From JBHGAV01 sp041946685 (GTDB lineage: Bacteria; Acidobacteriota; Terriglobia; Bryobacterales; Bryobacteraceae), in contig JBHGAV010000031.1 of assembly GCA_041946685.1 (NCBI GenBank), forward strand, positions 1-47,234: a stretch of 47,234 bases of DNA, written 5' to 3'. This document shows, one piece after another, positions 16,807-24,764 of the stretch; within the stretch, counting starts at the first letter, position 1; every line of letters begins with the position of its first letter. The notes under the pieces were generated by a model. That model had not been told where the DNA came from and did not search any database. It saw nothing but the letters and a program-made list of their open reading frames with translations. The translations under genes and the position numbers were made by a program.

Positions 16807-18734
16807 TGAAAGATTCGCCCATGTCCCACGCCACGCGGCCCGTTACCGTTCGCCGGTTCTTCTCCCCGCATGGCCCCCTCTCCAAGTGGCACCCTAACTT
16901 CGAGTTCCGCCCCGGCCAGCTCGAAATGGCCCTCGAAGTCGAGGCCGCACTCAACGACCGCCGCTCGCTCATCGTCGAGGCCGGCACCGGTACCGGCAAG
17001 ACCCTGGCGTACCTGGTCCCCGCTATCCTCTCCGGCCGCCGCGTCATCGTCTCCACCGGAACCAAGAACCTCCAGGAACAGCTCTTCTTCAAGGATGTCC
17101 CCTTCCTCCAGCAGCACTTCGACCGGCCGCTCCGCGTCGCCTACATGAAGGGCCGCAACAACTACGTCTGCCGCCAGAAGGTTTACGACGCCGAGAAGGA
17201 GCCCATCCTCGCCGGCCTGGAAGAGATCGCCGACTTCGAGATCATCCGCGATTGGGAGAAGACCACCGAGACCGGCGACCGCGCCGAGATCCGCAAGCTC
17301 CCCGAGTCCAGCACCGTCTGGCCCAAGCTCGACGCACGCCGCGAAATGTGCAACGGCCAGAAGTGTCCCCAGTTCGAACGCTGCTTCATCACCCGCTCGC
17401 GCCAGCAGGCCGCCGCCAGCGATATCATCATCGTTAACCACCACCTCTTCTTCGCCGACCTCGCCGTCAAGGAGGAGGAGTACGGCTCCATCATCCCCGA
17501 CTACGCCGCCGTTGTCTTCGACGAGGCGCACGAAATCGAGGACGTCGCCGGCCAATACTTCGGCGTCTCGGTCAGCAACTATCAGCTCTCCGACCTGCGC
17601 CGCGACATCGCTTCGCTCGCGCGCCGCAAGGGCTTCGGCTCGCCGGACCTGGAATCAGCCCTCCAGTCTCTGGACGAGCGCGCGGCCCGGTTCTTCTCCG
17701 CGTTTCCGGCCGTGGAAGGACGCTCGCCCTTCCCCTCGAAAGTTCCCGCCGAAGCCTACACCGATCTCGGCGGCGCCCTCAACCGCCTGACTGCGACCCT
17801 GGAACTGGTGCCGGACGAGTCCGACGAACTGATACCCTTGCGCCAGCGCCTCGGTGAACTGGCCGTCAGCCTCCATCTCCTGATCGAGGACCGCGATGAG
17901 GCCTACGTCTACTGGATCGAGCGGCGCGGGCGAGGCTGCTTCCTGCAAGCCACGCCCATCGACGTCGCGTCCATCCTTTCCGAGAGGCTCTTCTCGAAAC
18001 TGGGGACGGCGATTCTGACCTCGGCCACCCTGGCCGTCGCGGGCAGCTTCGAATACACCCGGAAGCGCCTGGGCCTCGCCCACGCGCGGACGCTCACCGT
18101 CGCCGGCCTGTTCGACTTTCACAAGCAGGCACTCTTTTACGTGCCCGAACACCTGCCTGAGCCGCGCCACCCGGCCTACACCGCGCAGGCCGCCAGGGAA
18201 GTCCGGCGGCTCCTCGAGTTCAGCCGGGGCCGGGCCTTCGTCCTGTTCACCAGCTACCAGCAGATGCAGCAGGTCTACGACCGCATCGCCTTCGACCTGG
18301 AATTCCCCACTTTGCTCCAGGGAACGGGCCCGCGCAACGCGCTCCTTGAGGAGTTTCGCTCGACGCCCAACTGCGTGCTCTTTGCGACCTCGTCCTTCTG
18401 GCAAGGGGTGGATGTGCCGGGCGAGCAGCTTAGCCTTGTTATCATAGATAAGCTGCCGTTTGCGGTGCCGAGCGATCCTGTGGTGGAAGCCCGCATCCGC
18501 CGCATCCGCGAGCAGGGGGGCAATCCGTTCTACGATTACCAGATCCCGCAGGCGGCGCTGGCCCTCAAGCAGGGTTTTGGGAGGCTGATCCGAAGCCGCT
18601 CGGACCGCGGCGTGGTGGCACTGCTCGACAGCCGGATCAGAAAACAGTCTTACGGGCAGGTTTTCTTTGACAGCTTGCCCGACTACGGCTTCACGACGGA
18701 TCTAAGTGACGTGGAGAAGTTCTTCAATGTTTGA
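16806..18734 (+). CDS. dinG: DinG/XPD-family iron-sulfur helicase
   Basis: A 642-residue superfamily 2 DNA helicase expected to unwind DNA 5' to 3' and to resolve R-loops, D-loops or G-quadruplexes. Walker A GTGTGKT lies at about 60-66 and the DEAH box at D239-H242. Four cysteines placed between them, C122, C182, C187 and C193, match the [4Fe-4S] ligands of the XPD/DinG family. C-terminal motifs include ATSSFWQGVDVPGE, FAVPSDP and the Arg-rich 'QGFGRLIRSRSDRG'. Two starts are possible (16806 or 16821); no strong ribosome site distinguishes them. The stop overlaps the queD start. Confidence 0.9.
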   Translation: MKDSPMSHATRPVTVRRFFSPHGPLSKWHPNFEFRPGQLEMALEVEAALNDRRSLIVEAGTGTGKTLAYLVPAILSGRRVIVSTGTKNLQEQLFFKDVPFLQQHFDRPLRVAYMKGRNNYVCRQKVYDAEKEPILAGLEEIADFEIIRDWEKTTETGDRAEIRKLPESSTVWPKLDARREMCNGQKCPQFERCFITRSRQQAAASDIIIVNHHLFFADLAVKEEEYGSIIPDYAAVVFDEAHEIEDVAGQYFGVSVSNYQLSDLRRDIASLARRKGFGSPDLESALQSLDERAARFFSAFPAVEGRSPFPSKVPAEAYTDLGGALNRLTATLELVPDESDELIPLRQRLGELAVSLHLLIEDRDEAYVYWIERRGRGCFLQATPIDVASILSERLFSKLGTAILTSATLAVAGSFEYTRKRLGLAHARTLTVAGLFDFHKQALFYVPEHLPEPRHPAYTAQAAREVRRLLEFSRGRAFVLFTSYQQMQQVYDRIAFDLEFPTLLQGTGPRNALLEEFRSTPNCVLFATSSFWQGVDVPGEQLSLVIIDKLPFAVPSDPVVEARIRRIREQGGNPFYDYQIPQAALALKQGFGRLIRSRSDRGVVALLDSRIRKQSYGQVFFDSLPDYGFTTDLSDVEKFFNV

Positions 18735-19095
18735 AATTTCGGTCGAAGAGACCTTCGCCGCCGGACACTCGCTGCGTAACTACCACGGCAAATGCGAGAA
18801 GGTGCATGGCCACAACTACCGCGTGCAGGTCACGCTCGAAGGGGACGCCCTGAACGAGGCCGGCCTCCTGATGGATTTCGTGGAGCTGAAGCGGTTGCTG
18901 CACGCGGCCGTCGAACGCCTCGATCACGAGTTTCTCAACGACATCCCGCCCTTCGACGTCCTGAACCCCTCCGCCGAAAACATGGCGAAGTACTTCCACG
19001 ACGAAGTGAGCAAGGGGCTCAACGACCCCGCCATTCGTGTCTCGGCCGTGAAGCTCTGGGAAACGGATACCTCAACCGCGACCTACCGACCTTAG
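18727..19095 (+). CDS. queD: 6-carboxy-tetrahydropterin synthase QueD
   Basis: QueD turns 7,8-dihydroneopterin triphosphate into 6-carboxytetrahydropterin on the path to preQ0 and queuosine. The ATG at 18727, inside the end of dinG, gives 122 residues, the family size. Zinc ligands are H14, H27 and H29, and the catalytic cysteine is C23 in GKCEKVHGHNY; a late LWET segment supplies the substrate-binding glutamate. 6-pyruvoyl-tetrahydropterin synthase is the alternative name for the same family. Other queuosine genes (queC, queE, queF) are not in the window. Confidence 0.92.
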   Translation: MFEISVEETFAAGHSLRNYHGKCEKVHGHNYRVQVTLEGDALNEAGLLMDFVELKRLLHAAVERLDHEFLNDIPPFDVLNPSAENMAKYFHDEVSKGLNDPAIRVSAVKLWETDTSTATYRP

Positions 19096-19150
19096 ACGCG
19101 ACCCGGCGCGCCGCTTCCTTTGGCCTGCGGGCGGGCCGCTCCGGGAGACG

Positions 19151-19735
19151 TTACCGCTTTCTCAACGCCGCAGCGAGGAGACCAATGCCCAGGGACGCCA
19201 ACAAGAAGCTGGAAGGCTCGGGCACGCCTGCTTCTGTCCCAAAATCAAAATTGTCCAGCACGAAGCCGCCCCCGTCTCCCGTCCCGTCGAACACGATACG
19301 GTCAACCGTACCCAGTGGCGCGCCGCCCACAGTGACCCATGTTCCATCGATAGGCAAGCTGATGCTGCCGGTCGGGCTGCCCAGAAGGTAACCGGTGATG
19401 ACCAAGTCCGTAGCAGGCCCATTGCCGGTGGCCGTGGCCACATCAACGCTGTAAAGGTTGAAGGAGGTGAACGATGCCCCAGTGGCTGGGATGAAGTAGA
19501 TTTGCGTATCGCGATCGTTCAACAGTACGCCAGTACCATTGCTGGGCAAACCATAGGAGGTGCTGGTGATCTCGTGAAAGTGCTGCTCCTGCCCGACTGG
19601 ATTCCCGATCTCCAACTCAAGTCGAATGATTGGAGCATCGTACATCTGGTTGTCATAACCTTCGAACGTGATCACGCCGGCACAGGCCAGAGGGGCGACC
19701 ACGAACAAGCTCAAACTGAGAAGTAAGGCCCGCAT
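19151..19735 (-). CDS. PEP-CTERM sorting-signal exported protein
   Basis: Starting at the ATG at 19735 gives 194 residues; this start has a GAGG ribosome site 10 bases upstream and lies about 30 bases after the predicted transcription start. An ATG at 19759 would add eight residues but leaves almost no leader. The product has a signal peptide (about 1-19), a beta-rich middle with repeated Thr/Gly/Asp-rich strands, and a C-terminal PEP-CTERM signal: VPEPSS, a hydrophobic helix, then RKR. In such systems exosortase cuts at the PEP motif and the protein is delivered outside, often linked to exopolysaccharide. No exosortase gene is here. Function of the middle is unknown. Confidence 0.8.
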   Translation of the reverse strand: MRALLLSLSLFVVAPLACAGVITFEGYDNQMYDAPIIRLELEIGNPVGQEQHFHEITSTSYGLPSNGTGVLLNDRDTQIYFIPATGASFTSFNLYSVDVATATGNGPATDLVITGYLLGSPTGSISLPIDGTWVTVGGAPLGTVDRIVFDGTGDGGGFVLDNFDFGTEAGVPEPSSFLLASLGIGLLAAALRKR

Positions 19736-19771
19736 TCGCAAAATGCCTCGACTTTTCATGAACACAGCGGC

Positions 19772-19800
19772 ATTGTGGCATAAAGCCAGCCTTGCGTCAA
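19772..19800 (-). promoter_or_regulatory. Sigma-70-type promoter for the PEP-CTERM gene
   Basis: Reading the minus strand, TTGACG at 19800-19795 is followed by a 17-base spacer and CACAAT at 19777-19772. The -35 matches five of six consensus bases and the -10 matches four of six (TATAAT). Transcription would begin near 19765, some 30 bases before the preferred ATG at 19735. Confidence 0.5.
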
Positions 19801-19934
19801 GCCGTTTCTTTTCAGTGCAGATACCAGTGCCCTCCCGCCCCGTCACAGTCGACCGGCCAAGCCCCTGCCCTGCCAGGCTCTGTGCCTGACGCCGTCCATG
19901 CCAACGTTCGGGCAGTTCTGTCTCGCTGCCGGTC

Positions 19935-21152
19935 CTAGCCGCGGGCAGGGGCTCCAGATCCGGCGGGGGCCTGCCCTTGCCGCCCCGGCCACCCGCCCGG
20001 CTTTCCGTCGGGCCCCGGACGCGACTTGCGGTAGTCGAAAACCACGTCACTGATCCTGGCTCCGACGACTTCGATGCGCTTCAAGTCGCGAGTCCCGACG
20101 CCCAGGCTCTCGGCCAGGCGCAGCGTGCTGTCCGCGCGCTCGAAGGGAGGCGTGCCGCGATCGGCCATCGGGTCGAAGCCCATCACCGCGACGCCCACGG
20201 CGTCGGTGTTGACCACGTTTCTGCCCGCAATCAGCACGTGCGGCTTGACGTACTGCTCCGGAGTTCCGGTGTTCTCGCCGTTGTTCATCGACTCGATGCC
20301 GTCGATGACCGCCAGGTCGACGGGCCGCGCCGCCACCAGGTCGGCGATGCAGCGCGGAATGCGATAGCCGCCTTCGCGAGGGCTTGTTGGATCAATCTCC
20401 GAAGGCGAGCTCTTGGACGGCTGGCGGCTACCGGAGTGAATGAACTGCCGGCCTCCGCGCGGCACCAGCCCCGGCTCGTTCTCCGGCGCACCCTCGCCGT
20501 AGATCGTGCAAGGCGTGATCCCGAAGCAGTTCTTGATCGACAAAGTGACGCCCGCCGTGCGGTGCTCCTTCAGCTTTCCGAGCGAGACCATGACGTCGCA
20601 GTCCCGGTAGGAGTGATTGAGGTCGTAGGCCGGGAACAGCAGCCCGCCCTTCGGCACGGGGAACCGGAAGTACTCCTTGCCGTAGCCCAGGAAGTTCGTG
20701 TTCTCGAACTCGACCTTGGCCCCGGTGGAGGCGCGGATGAAGTCGTTCGGTTCCCAGCCGGCCGATATCATGTACTCTTCCAGAGGCTCGGCCGATTTCC
20801 ACGGGCCCTCGAGGATCCGGATTCGCGACGCGCCGGCCCGGCTCAGCAGGTGGACCGTCGCCGCGATCACGTCGGGGTGCGTGTAAGTCATGCGCTCGAT
20901 GGCGATGAATCCGGCCCGGATGTCGGGATTCGAGACCATGTTCACCTTCACCGCCACCGTCTTGCCCTTCACCAGAGAGCCGATGCCGCCGATCTGGTCG
21001 AACATCCTCCGCATCGTTTCAAGCACTCCGGGTCCGTAGCTCTGGCAGCGTGCCACGGCTACGGGCAAAGCGGGGGCCTCGGCGGCCCACGTGCGGGCGG
21101 AAACAAGTGCGGCGGCGGCACCGGTACTCTTCAGAAACTCACGGCGTTTCAT
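19935..21152 (-). CDS. Tat-exported DUF362 protein
   Basis: A 405-residue protein starting with a twin-arginine signal (MKRREFLKSTG, then a hydrophobic stretch to about 25). The body matches DUF362, a family with a conserved 'VAVKVNMVS' strand near 70, 'LGKLKEHRTAGVTLSIKNCFG' near 195-215 and 'DLAVIDGIESMNNGENTGTP' near 275-295, often thought to be related to iron-sulfur or oxidoreductase roles but with no firm biochemistry. No ferredoxin cysteines are seen in this copy. The tail is rich in Gly, Pro and Arg. It overlaps the upstream gene by 4 bp, so the two are co-translated. Confidence 0.8.
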   Translation of the reverse strand: MKRREFLKSTGAAAALVSARTWAAEAPALPVAVARCQSYGPGVLETMRRMFDQIGGIGSLVKGKTVAVKVNMVSNPDIRAGFIAIERMTYTHPDVIAATVHLLSRAGASRIRILEGPWKSAEPLEEYMISAGWEPNDFIRASTGAKVEFENTNFLGYGKEYFRFPVPKGGLLFPAYDLNHSYRDCDVMVSLGKLKEHRTAGVTLSIKNCFGITPCTIYGEGAPENEPGLVPRGGRQFIHSGSRQPSKSSPSEIDPTSPREGGYRIPRCIADLVAARPVDLAVIDGIESMNNGENTGTPEQYVKPHVLIAGRNVVNTDAVGVAVMGFDPMADRGTPPFERADSTLRLAESLGVGTRDLKRIEVVGARISDVVFDYRKSRPGPDGKPGGWPGRQGQAPAGSGAPARG

Positions 21153-22441
21153 GCTTTCACCTCCAGTGCTGCGTAGACCGAAAGCTGCGGCAGGCGGTAT
21201 TCGGGATGCTCCCCTTCCATCGCCGGCTGGAGAGCCTCCGGCGCGGCGTCGATCTTGTGCACGGTCACCGAGCGGAACGGGCCGGGAATCCTGAGACTGA
21301 TGTCGGCGGCTCCGCTGCCGCCCCTCCGCCCTCCGCCTCCGAAGGCCACGAGCTGAATCAACCGGTCCTGCCCGGCCGGTGCCACGGAGTAGTGGGCCCA
21401 GCAGGAACCGCCGTTGAACAGGCGGAATGGATCGTGGCGCCGGCCCACCAGGCTGTGCACCTCGGCGGCCAGGAAGTAAGGGTCATCCCAATCTCTGGTT
21501 GCAGCGGCCACGGTGCCTTTGCCGAACGTGCGCAGCTCGTAGCCGGCCACCGGGCAGGTGAGGACCTGCTCGCCTTTGAATACGGACGCCGCCGTACGCG
21601 GCACGATCAACAGGCTGCCTCCGCGCGCGAACGCCGCCAGCTTCGCCGCCGCGTCCCCTGCGGGCGGATCGTTGTCTACCCACATTGCGGCGCGCAAACC
21701 GGCGAGGTCGGCCGAGGCCAACTGTGTGCGGTCCACAATCCGGTAGAGCAGGTTGCGGCGCGCTGCCAGGTTCAGCACCTCCGCGCCCATGAACTCGTTG
21801 TCGCCGGCGAACGTCGAGATGATCGCCAGCGGCCCTTGTTGTGTGTAGCCGCGCCAGGCGCTCCGCTTCTCGAAGCATTCCACCGCACTCCCAATGCCAC
21901 GCCATGTCTTAAGCGCTTCGGCGTTCCCCGCGGCCAGGGCTTGGCTCAGCTTCTCATCCAGGGTGACGAGCCACCGGGCGCCGGCTGCTGCGGCATCGGC
22001 GACCGCAACCTTGTAGGCGTCCCCGCTTGGTGACGGCTCCTCCTTGGGAGGCTCGAACGCGAGCCAGATCTGCTTACCCGGCGCACGCGCCAGCGCCAGG
22101 CGCGCCACCCAGGAGTTGGAGTCGATCCAGGGAGCCCCCGTCGGCCCCGAATCGGCCTCGTCGCGGCTGGCGGCGGCCTTGACACGCGGCCAGACCAGAT
22201 CGGTAAGGGTGACGCGTGGCGCGGCCGCATTCCAGTTCGCCTTGGCGAGCGGCGCGGCGCCGAGCGAACCCCACTCGAGCACCGTAATCCCGGCCTTCCT
22301 AGCGGCTTCCACCACACTATTGGGTGCGCCGCTGGCGACAATGCAGTTGAACGGTCCGCCCTCCAAGAGCGAGATCAACTTCGGGTCCCGCCAGCCCGCG
22401 GGCCAGCGAAAAGGCACAAGCGCGGAATCTGCCATCGCCAC
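21149..22441 (-). CDS. Unrecognised protein with possible GATase-like middle domain
   Basis: A 430-residue protein with no signal peptide and no membrane segment, so probably cytoplasmic. I cannot name a family. The first ~190 residues look alpha/beta (WLAFEPPKEEPS and WLVTLDEKLSQALAAG read like TIM-barrel strands), the middle ~200-320 resembles a glutamine-amidotransferase-like sandwich such as sits behind glycoside-hydrolase barrels (PLAIISTFAG, AMWVDNDPP, GGSLLIVPRTAAS), and the end is beta-rich (IPGPFRSVTVHKIDA). A sugar-active enzyme is one guess. It overlaps the DUF362 gene by 4 bp, so its role is probably linked to that exported protein. Confidence 0.65.
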   Translation of the reverse strand: MAMADSALVPFRWPAGWRDPKLISLLEGGPFNCIVASGAPNSVVEAARKAGITVLEWGSLGAAPLAKANWNAAAPRVTLTDLVWPRVKAAASRDEADSGPTGAPWIDSNSWVARLALARAPGKQIWLAFEPPKEEPSPSGDAYKVAVADAAAAGARWLVTLDEKLSQALAAGNAEALKTWRGIGSAVECFEKRSAWRGYTQQGPLAIISTFAGDNEFMGAEVLNLAARRNLLYRIVDRTQLASADLAGLRAAMWVDNDPPAGDAAAKLAAFARGGSLLIVPRTAASVFKGEQVLTCPVAGYELRTFGKGTVAAATRDWDDPYFLAAEVHSLVGRRHDPFRLFNGGSCWAHYSVAPAGQDRLIQLVAFGGGGRRGGSGAADISLRIPGPFRSVTVHKIDAAPEALQPAMEGEHPEYRLPQLSVYAALEVKA

Positions 22442-22461
22442 TCCTCACACTGATTGTATGG

Positions 22462-23496
22462 CTACGCAGCCGTGCAAGGAGGTTCGGTGGTCGTCCTCAC
22501 CGTCGCCGGCTCGGCCAGCGCCCGGTGCAGGGCGAGGAGGCTCGCGGCGGAGGTTCCTGTAAGCCATGCGGCGAAATAGGACAAGCCGTCTTCGAACGAA
22601 GTGCGCGGGTGGTAGCCGAGCAGGCGTTGTGCCTTGCTGATGTTGGCCCAGGTCCGGGGCACATCGCCCGGCTCGTCCGGCTTGCACTCGATGCGGGCCT
22701 TCACGCCCAGCACCCGCTCCAAACCGCTCACCATCTCATTCAGGCTCACGGTCTGGCTGCTGCCCAGGTTGATGACTTCGTACCTCAAGTCTCCGTAGTC
22801 CATGGCCCTCCGGATTCCCTCCACGATGTCGCCGATGAAGGTGCAATCCCGGCGGGCGGAGCCGTCGCCGGCGATCTCAACCGGCCGGCCGGAGAGCATT
22901 GCCTGGGCGAACCTGTGCAGCGCCAGGTCCGGCCGCTGCCTCGGTCCGTAGACTTCAAACAGCCGCAACGCGAGAAAGCGAATGCCGTAGAGGTGACTGT
23001 AGACGTGGCCGAGAAGTTCCGCGCTCAGCTTTGCGCCGGCATGGGGGCTGATGGGCAGAAGCAGCGGCTCGTCCTCGCGCCAGGGTGCGCGCGGACTGAG
23101 GCCGTACACGCTGCTCGCCGACGCGAAGACAAACTGCTTTACGCCCCACCGGCGCGCGCATTCCAGCATGTTCTGGGCGCCGCCGATGTTGACTTGCTGG
23201 CACAGGACTGGGTCCTGCAGCGAGGCGCGCGCGCCAGGGAGGGCGGCCAGATGCACGATCACGTCGTAACGGCCGTCGAGGCGGGCCCTCAGGCCATCCA
23301 GGTCGCGAACGTCGGCCTCCACCAGCTTGTAGCCTTCCCTGCGCCGATGAGCGGCAATATTGGCTTCCTTGACGGCCCGGTCGTAAAAAGGGTCGAAGTT
23401 GTCGACAACCGTCACTCGCCATCCTTCGCTGAGCAGCCTGTCGACGAGGTGACTGCCAATGAAACCCGCTCCGCCAGTGACCAGGGCGTGACCCAA
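22462..23496 (-). CDS. NAD-dependent epimerase/dehydratase (sugar nucleotide epimerase-like)
   Basis: The likely start is a TTG at 23496, seven bases after the ribosome site GGAGG; it places the NAD-binding GGAGFIG motif at residues 8-14, and no ATG gives that. The 344-residue product resembles GalE/UDP-glucuronate 4-epimerase-type SDR enzymes: DNFDPFY near 34, VIVHLAALPG near 75, FASASSVYG near 115, LRLFEVYGPRQRPD near 170. The catalytic YxxxK pair is altered: the lysine K156 is present but the tyrosine position is H152 (CAT). It may have changed chemistry, be inactive, or reflect an error. Divergent from a glycosyltransferase gene, 83 bp apart, so sugar-nucleotide supply for a polysaccharide is plausible. 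Confidence 0.85.
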   Translation of the reverse strand: MGHALVTGGAGFIGSHLVDRLLSEGWRVTVVDNFDPFYDRAVKEANIAAHRRREGYKLVEADVRDLDGLRARLDGRYDVIVHLAALPGARASLQDPVLCQQVNIGGAQNMLECARRWGVKQFVFASASSVYGLSPRAPWREDEPLLLPISPHAGAKLSAELLGHVYSHLYGIRFLALRLFEVYGPRQRPDLALHRFAQAMLSGRPVEIAGDGSARRDCTFIGDIVEGIRRAMDYGDLRYEVINLGSSQTVSLNEMVSGLERVLGVKARIECKPDEPGDVPRTWANISKAQRLLGYHPRTSFEDGLSYFAAWLTGTSAASLLALHRALAEPATVRTTTEPPCTAA

Positions 23497-23579
23497 GCAA
23501 GTGCCTCCAGAAGGTCTATCGGCGGGAGGATTGGATTTCAACAGGTTCCGGGCAATTGGGCTACCATGGGGGGCTACCC

Positions 23580-24701
23580 ATGTGGACCGGCCTTTTCCTC
23601 GTCGGCGGGGTGTTCGTCCTTTATGTGCTCTTCGGTTACCCGGCCCTTCTGGCAATGGCGGCAAGGCGCCGGGCCAGGCCCGTCCGCAAGGGGCCCATCC
23701 GTCCCACAGTGTCCGTGCTTCTGCCCGTGCGCAACGGTGAGGCATGGATAGGCCGGAAACTGGAGTCCATCCTGCAACTGGATTACCCGCGTGAACTGGT
23801 GGAGATCCTGGTCATCTCGAACGGCTCGACCGACTCGACCGAGAAGATCGCGGCCGGCTTTGAGCCGCGCGGCATCCGCCTGATTCGCCTGGCGCAATCC
23901 GGCAAGGCGGAGGCGATCAACGAGGGCATGCGCCAAGCACGCGGAGAGATCCTGTTCTTCACCGACGTTCGGCAAGAGCTTGATCGCGAGAGCTTGGCAC
24001 GGCTGGTCGAATGCTTCGCCGACCCCACGGTCGGAGCGGCCAGCGGAGAGCTGATCATCCGCGAGGGCGAAACGCGGCAGGAAGCCGACACCGGCCTCTA
24101 CTGGCGCTACGAGAAATGGATACGCAAGCATCTGAGCGCGCTGGATTCCATCTTCGGAGCGACGGGCTGCATTTACGCCCTTCGCCGGGAACTGGCCGAG
24201 CCGCTGCCCTCGGGCACCCTGCTCGACGACGTGCACCTGCCGCTTGCCGCCTTCTTTCGGGGCTACCGGCTGGTGTTGGACGAAGGGGCCAAGGCCTACG
24301 ACATCCCGGCCTCTCTCAGGACCGAGTTCCGGCGGAAGGTGCGCACGCAAGCTGGCGTCTACCAGGTCATCCGAGCTTTTCCGCAGCTGCTGGGGCCGCG
24401 CAATCGGCTCTGGATCCACTTTGTCTCCTATAAGTTCGGCCGTCTGCTCCTGCCCTTTGCCCTGATCCTCGTGTCCGTAGCCGGCTTCGGACTGGCCGAA
24501 CCCTGGCGGACGGCCGCCCTCACCGCCCAGGCCGGGTTTTATCTGTTGGCGGCGCTGGATTTCCTGGTTCCGGAGAGGGCCATTGCCAAGCGGCTGACCT
24601 CGCCGGTGCGGTCCTTCGTGGTCCTGATGGCGGCGGCGCTGGCTGCGGTGTCCGTGCTGTTCCGGCCGGCGGCGGACCTCTGGGGGGATGCCCGCCGCTA
24701 G
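23580..24701 (+). CDS. Membrane glycosyltransferase, GT2 family
   Basis: The ATG at 23580, with a G-rich ribosome site seven bases before it, gives 373 residues; a TTG 24 bases upstream is possible. A membrane helix at about 2-25 is followed by the GT-A domain: VSVLLPVRNG near 45, VISNGSTDSTE near 85, FFTDVRQEL with the metal-binding aspartate near 130, and LLDDVHLPL near 225 as the base-supplying acidic motif. The last ~90 residues are two to three membrane helices. This layout resembles processive or lipid-linked GT2 enzymes building exopolysaccharide. The QRxRW motif of cellulose synthases is not present (RRKVRTQAG instead). Confidence 0.85.
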   Translation: MWTGLFLVGGVFVLYVLFGYPALLAMAARRRARPVRKGPIRPTVSVLLPVRNGEAWIGRKLESILQLDYPRELVEILVISNGSTDSTEKIAAGFEPRGIRLIRLAQSGKAEAINEGMRQARGEILFFTDVRQELDRESLARLVECFADPTVGAASGELIIREGETRQEADTGLYWRYEKWIRKHLSALDSIFGATGCIYALRRELAEPLPSGTLLDDVHLPLAAFFRGYRLVLDEGAKAYDIPASLRTEFRRKVRTQAGVYQVIRAFPQLLGPRNRLWIHFVSYKFGRLLLPFALILVSVAGFGLAEPWRTAALTAQAGFYLLAALDFLVPERAIAKRLTSPVRSFVVLMAAALAAVSVLFRPAADLWGDARR

Positions 24702-24764
24702 CCGCCGAGTTGCCATAACCGCTTCGCGCGGTCAAGAATCATAGGGAAGAGAGGATTCCAAGGA

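Noticed and set aside
22525..23751. A 408-codon plus-strand frame opposite the epimerase gene
   Set aside because: The minus strand encodes a clear NAD-dependent epimerase; the plus-strand product has no recognisable motif.
24719..24733. Hairpin with 5-bp stem (ACCGC/GCGGT) before the acyl-CoA dehydrogenase gene
   Set aside because: Too short a stem and no U-tract for a terminator; no known riboswitch or operator pattern.
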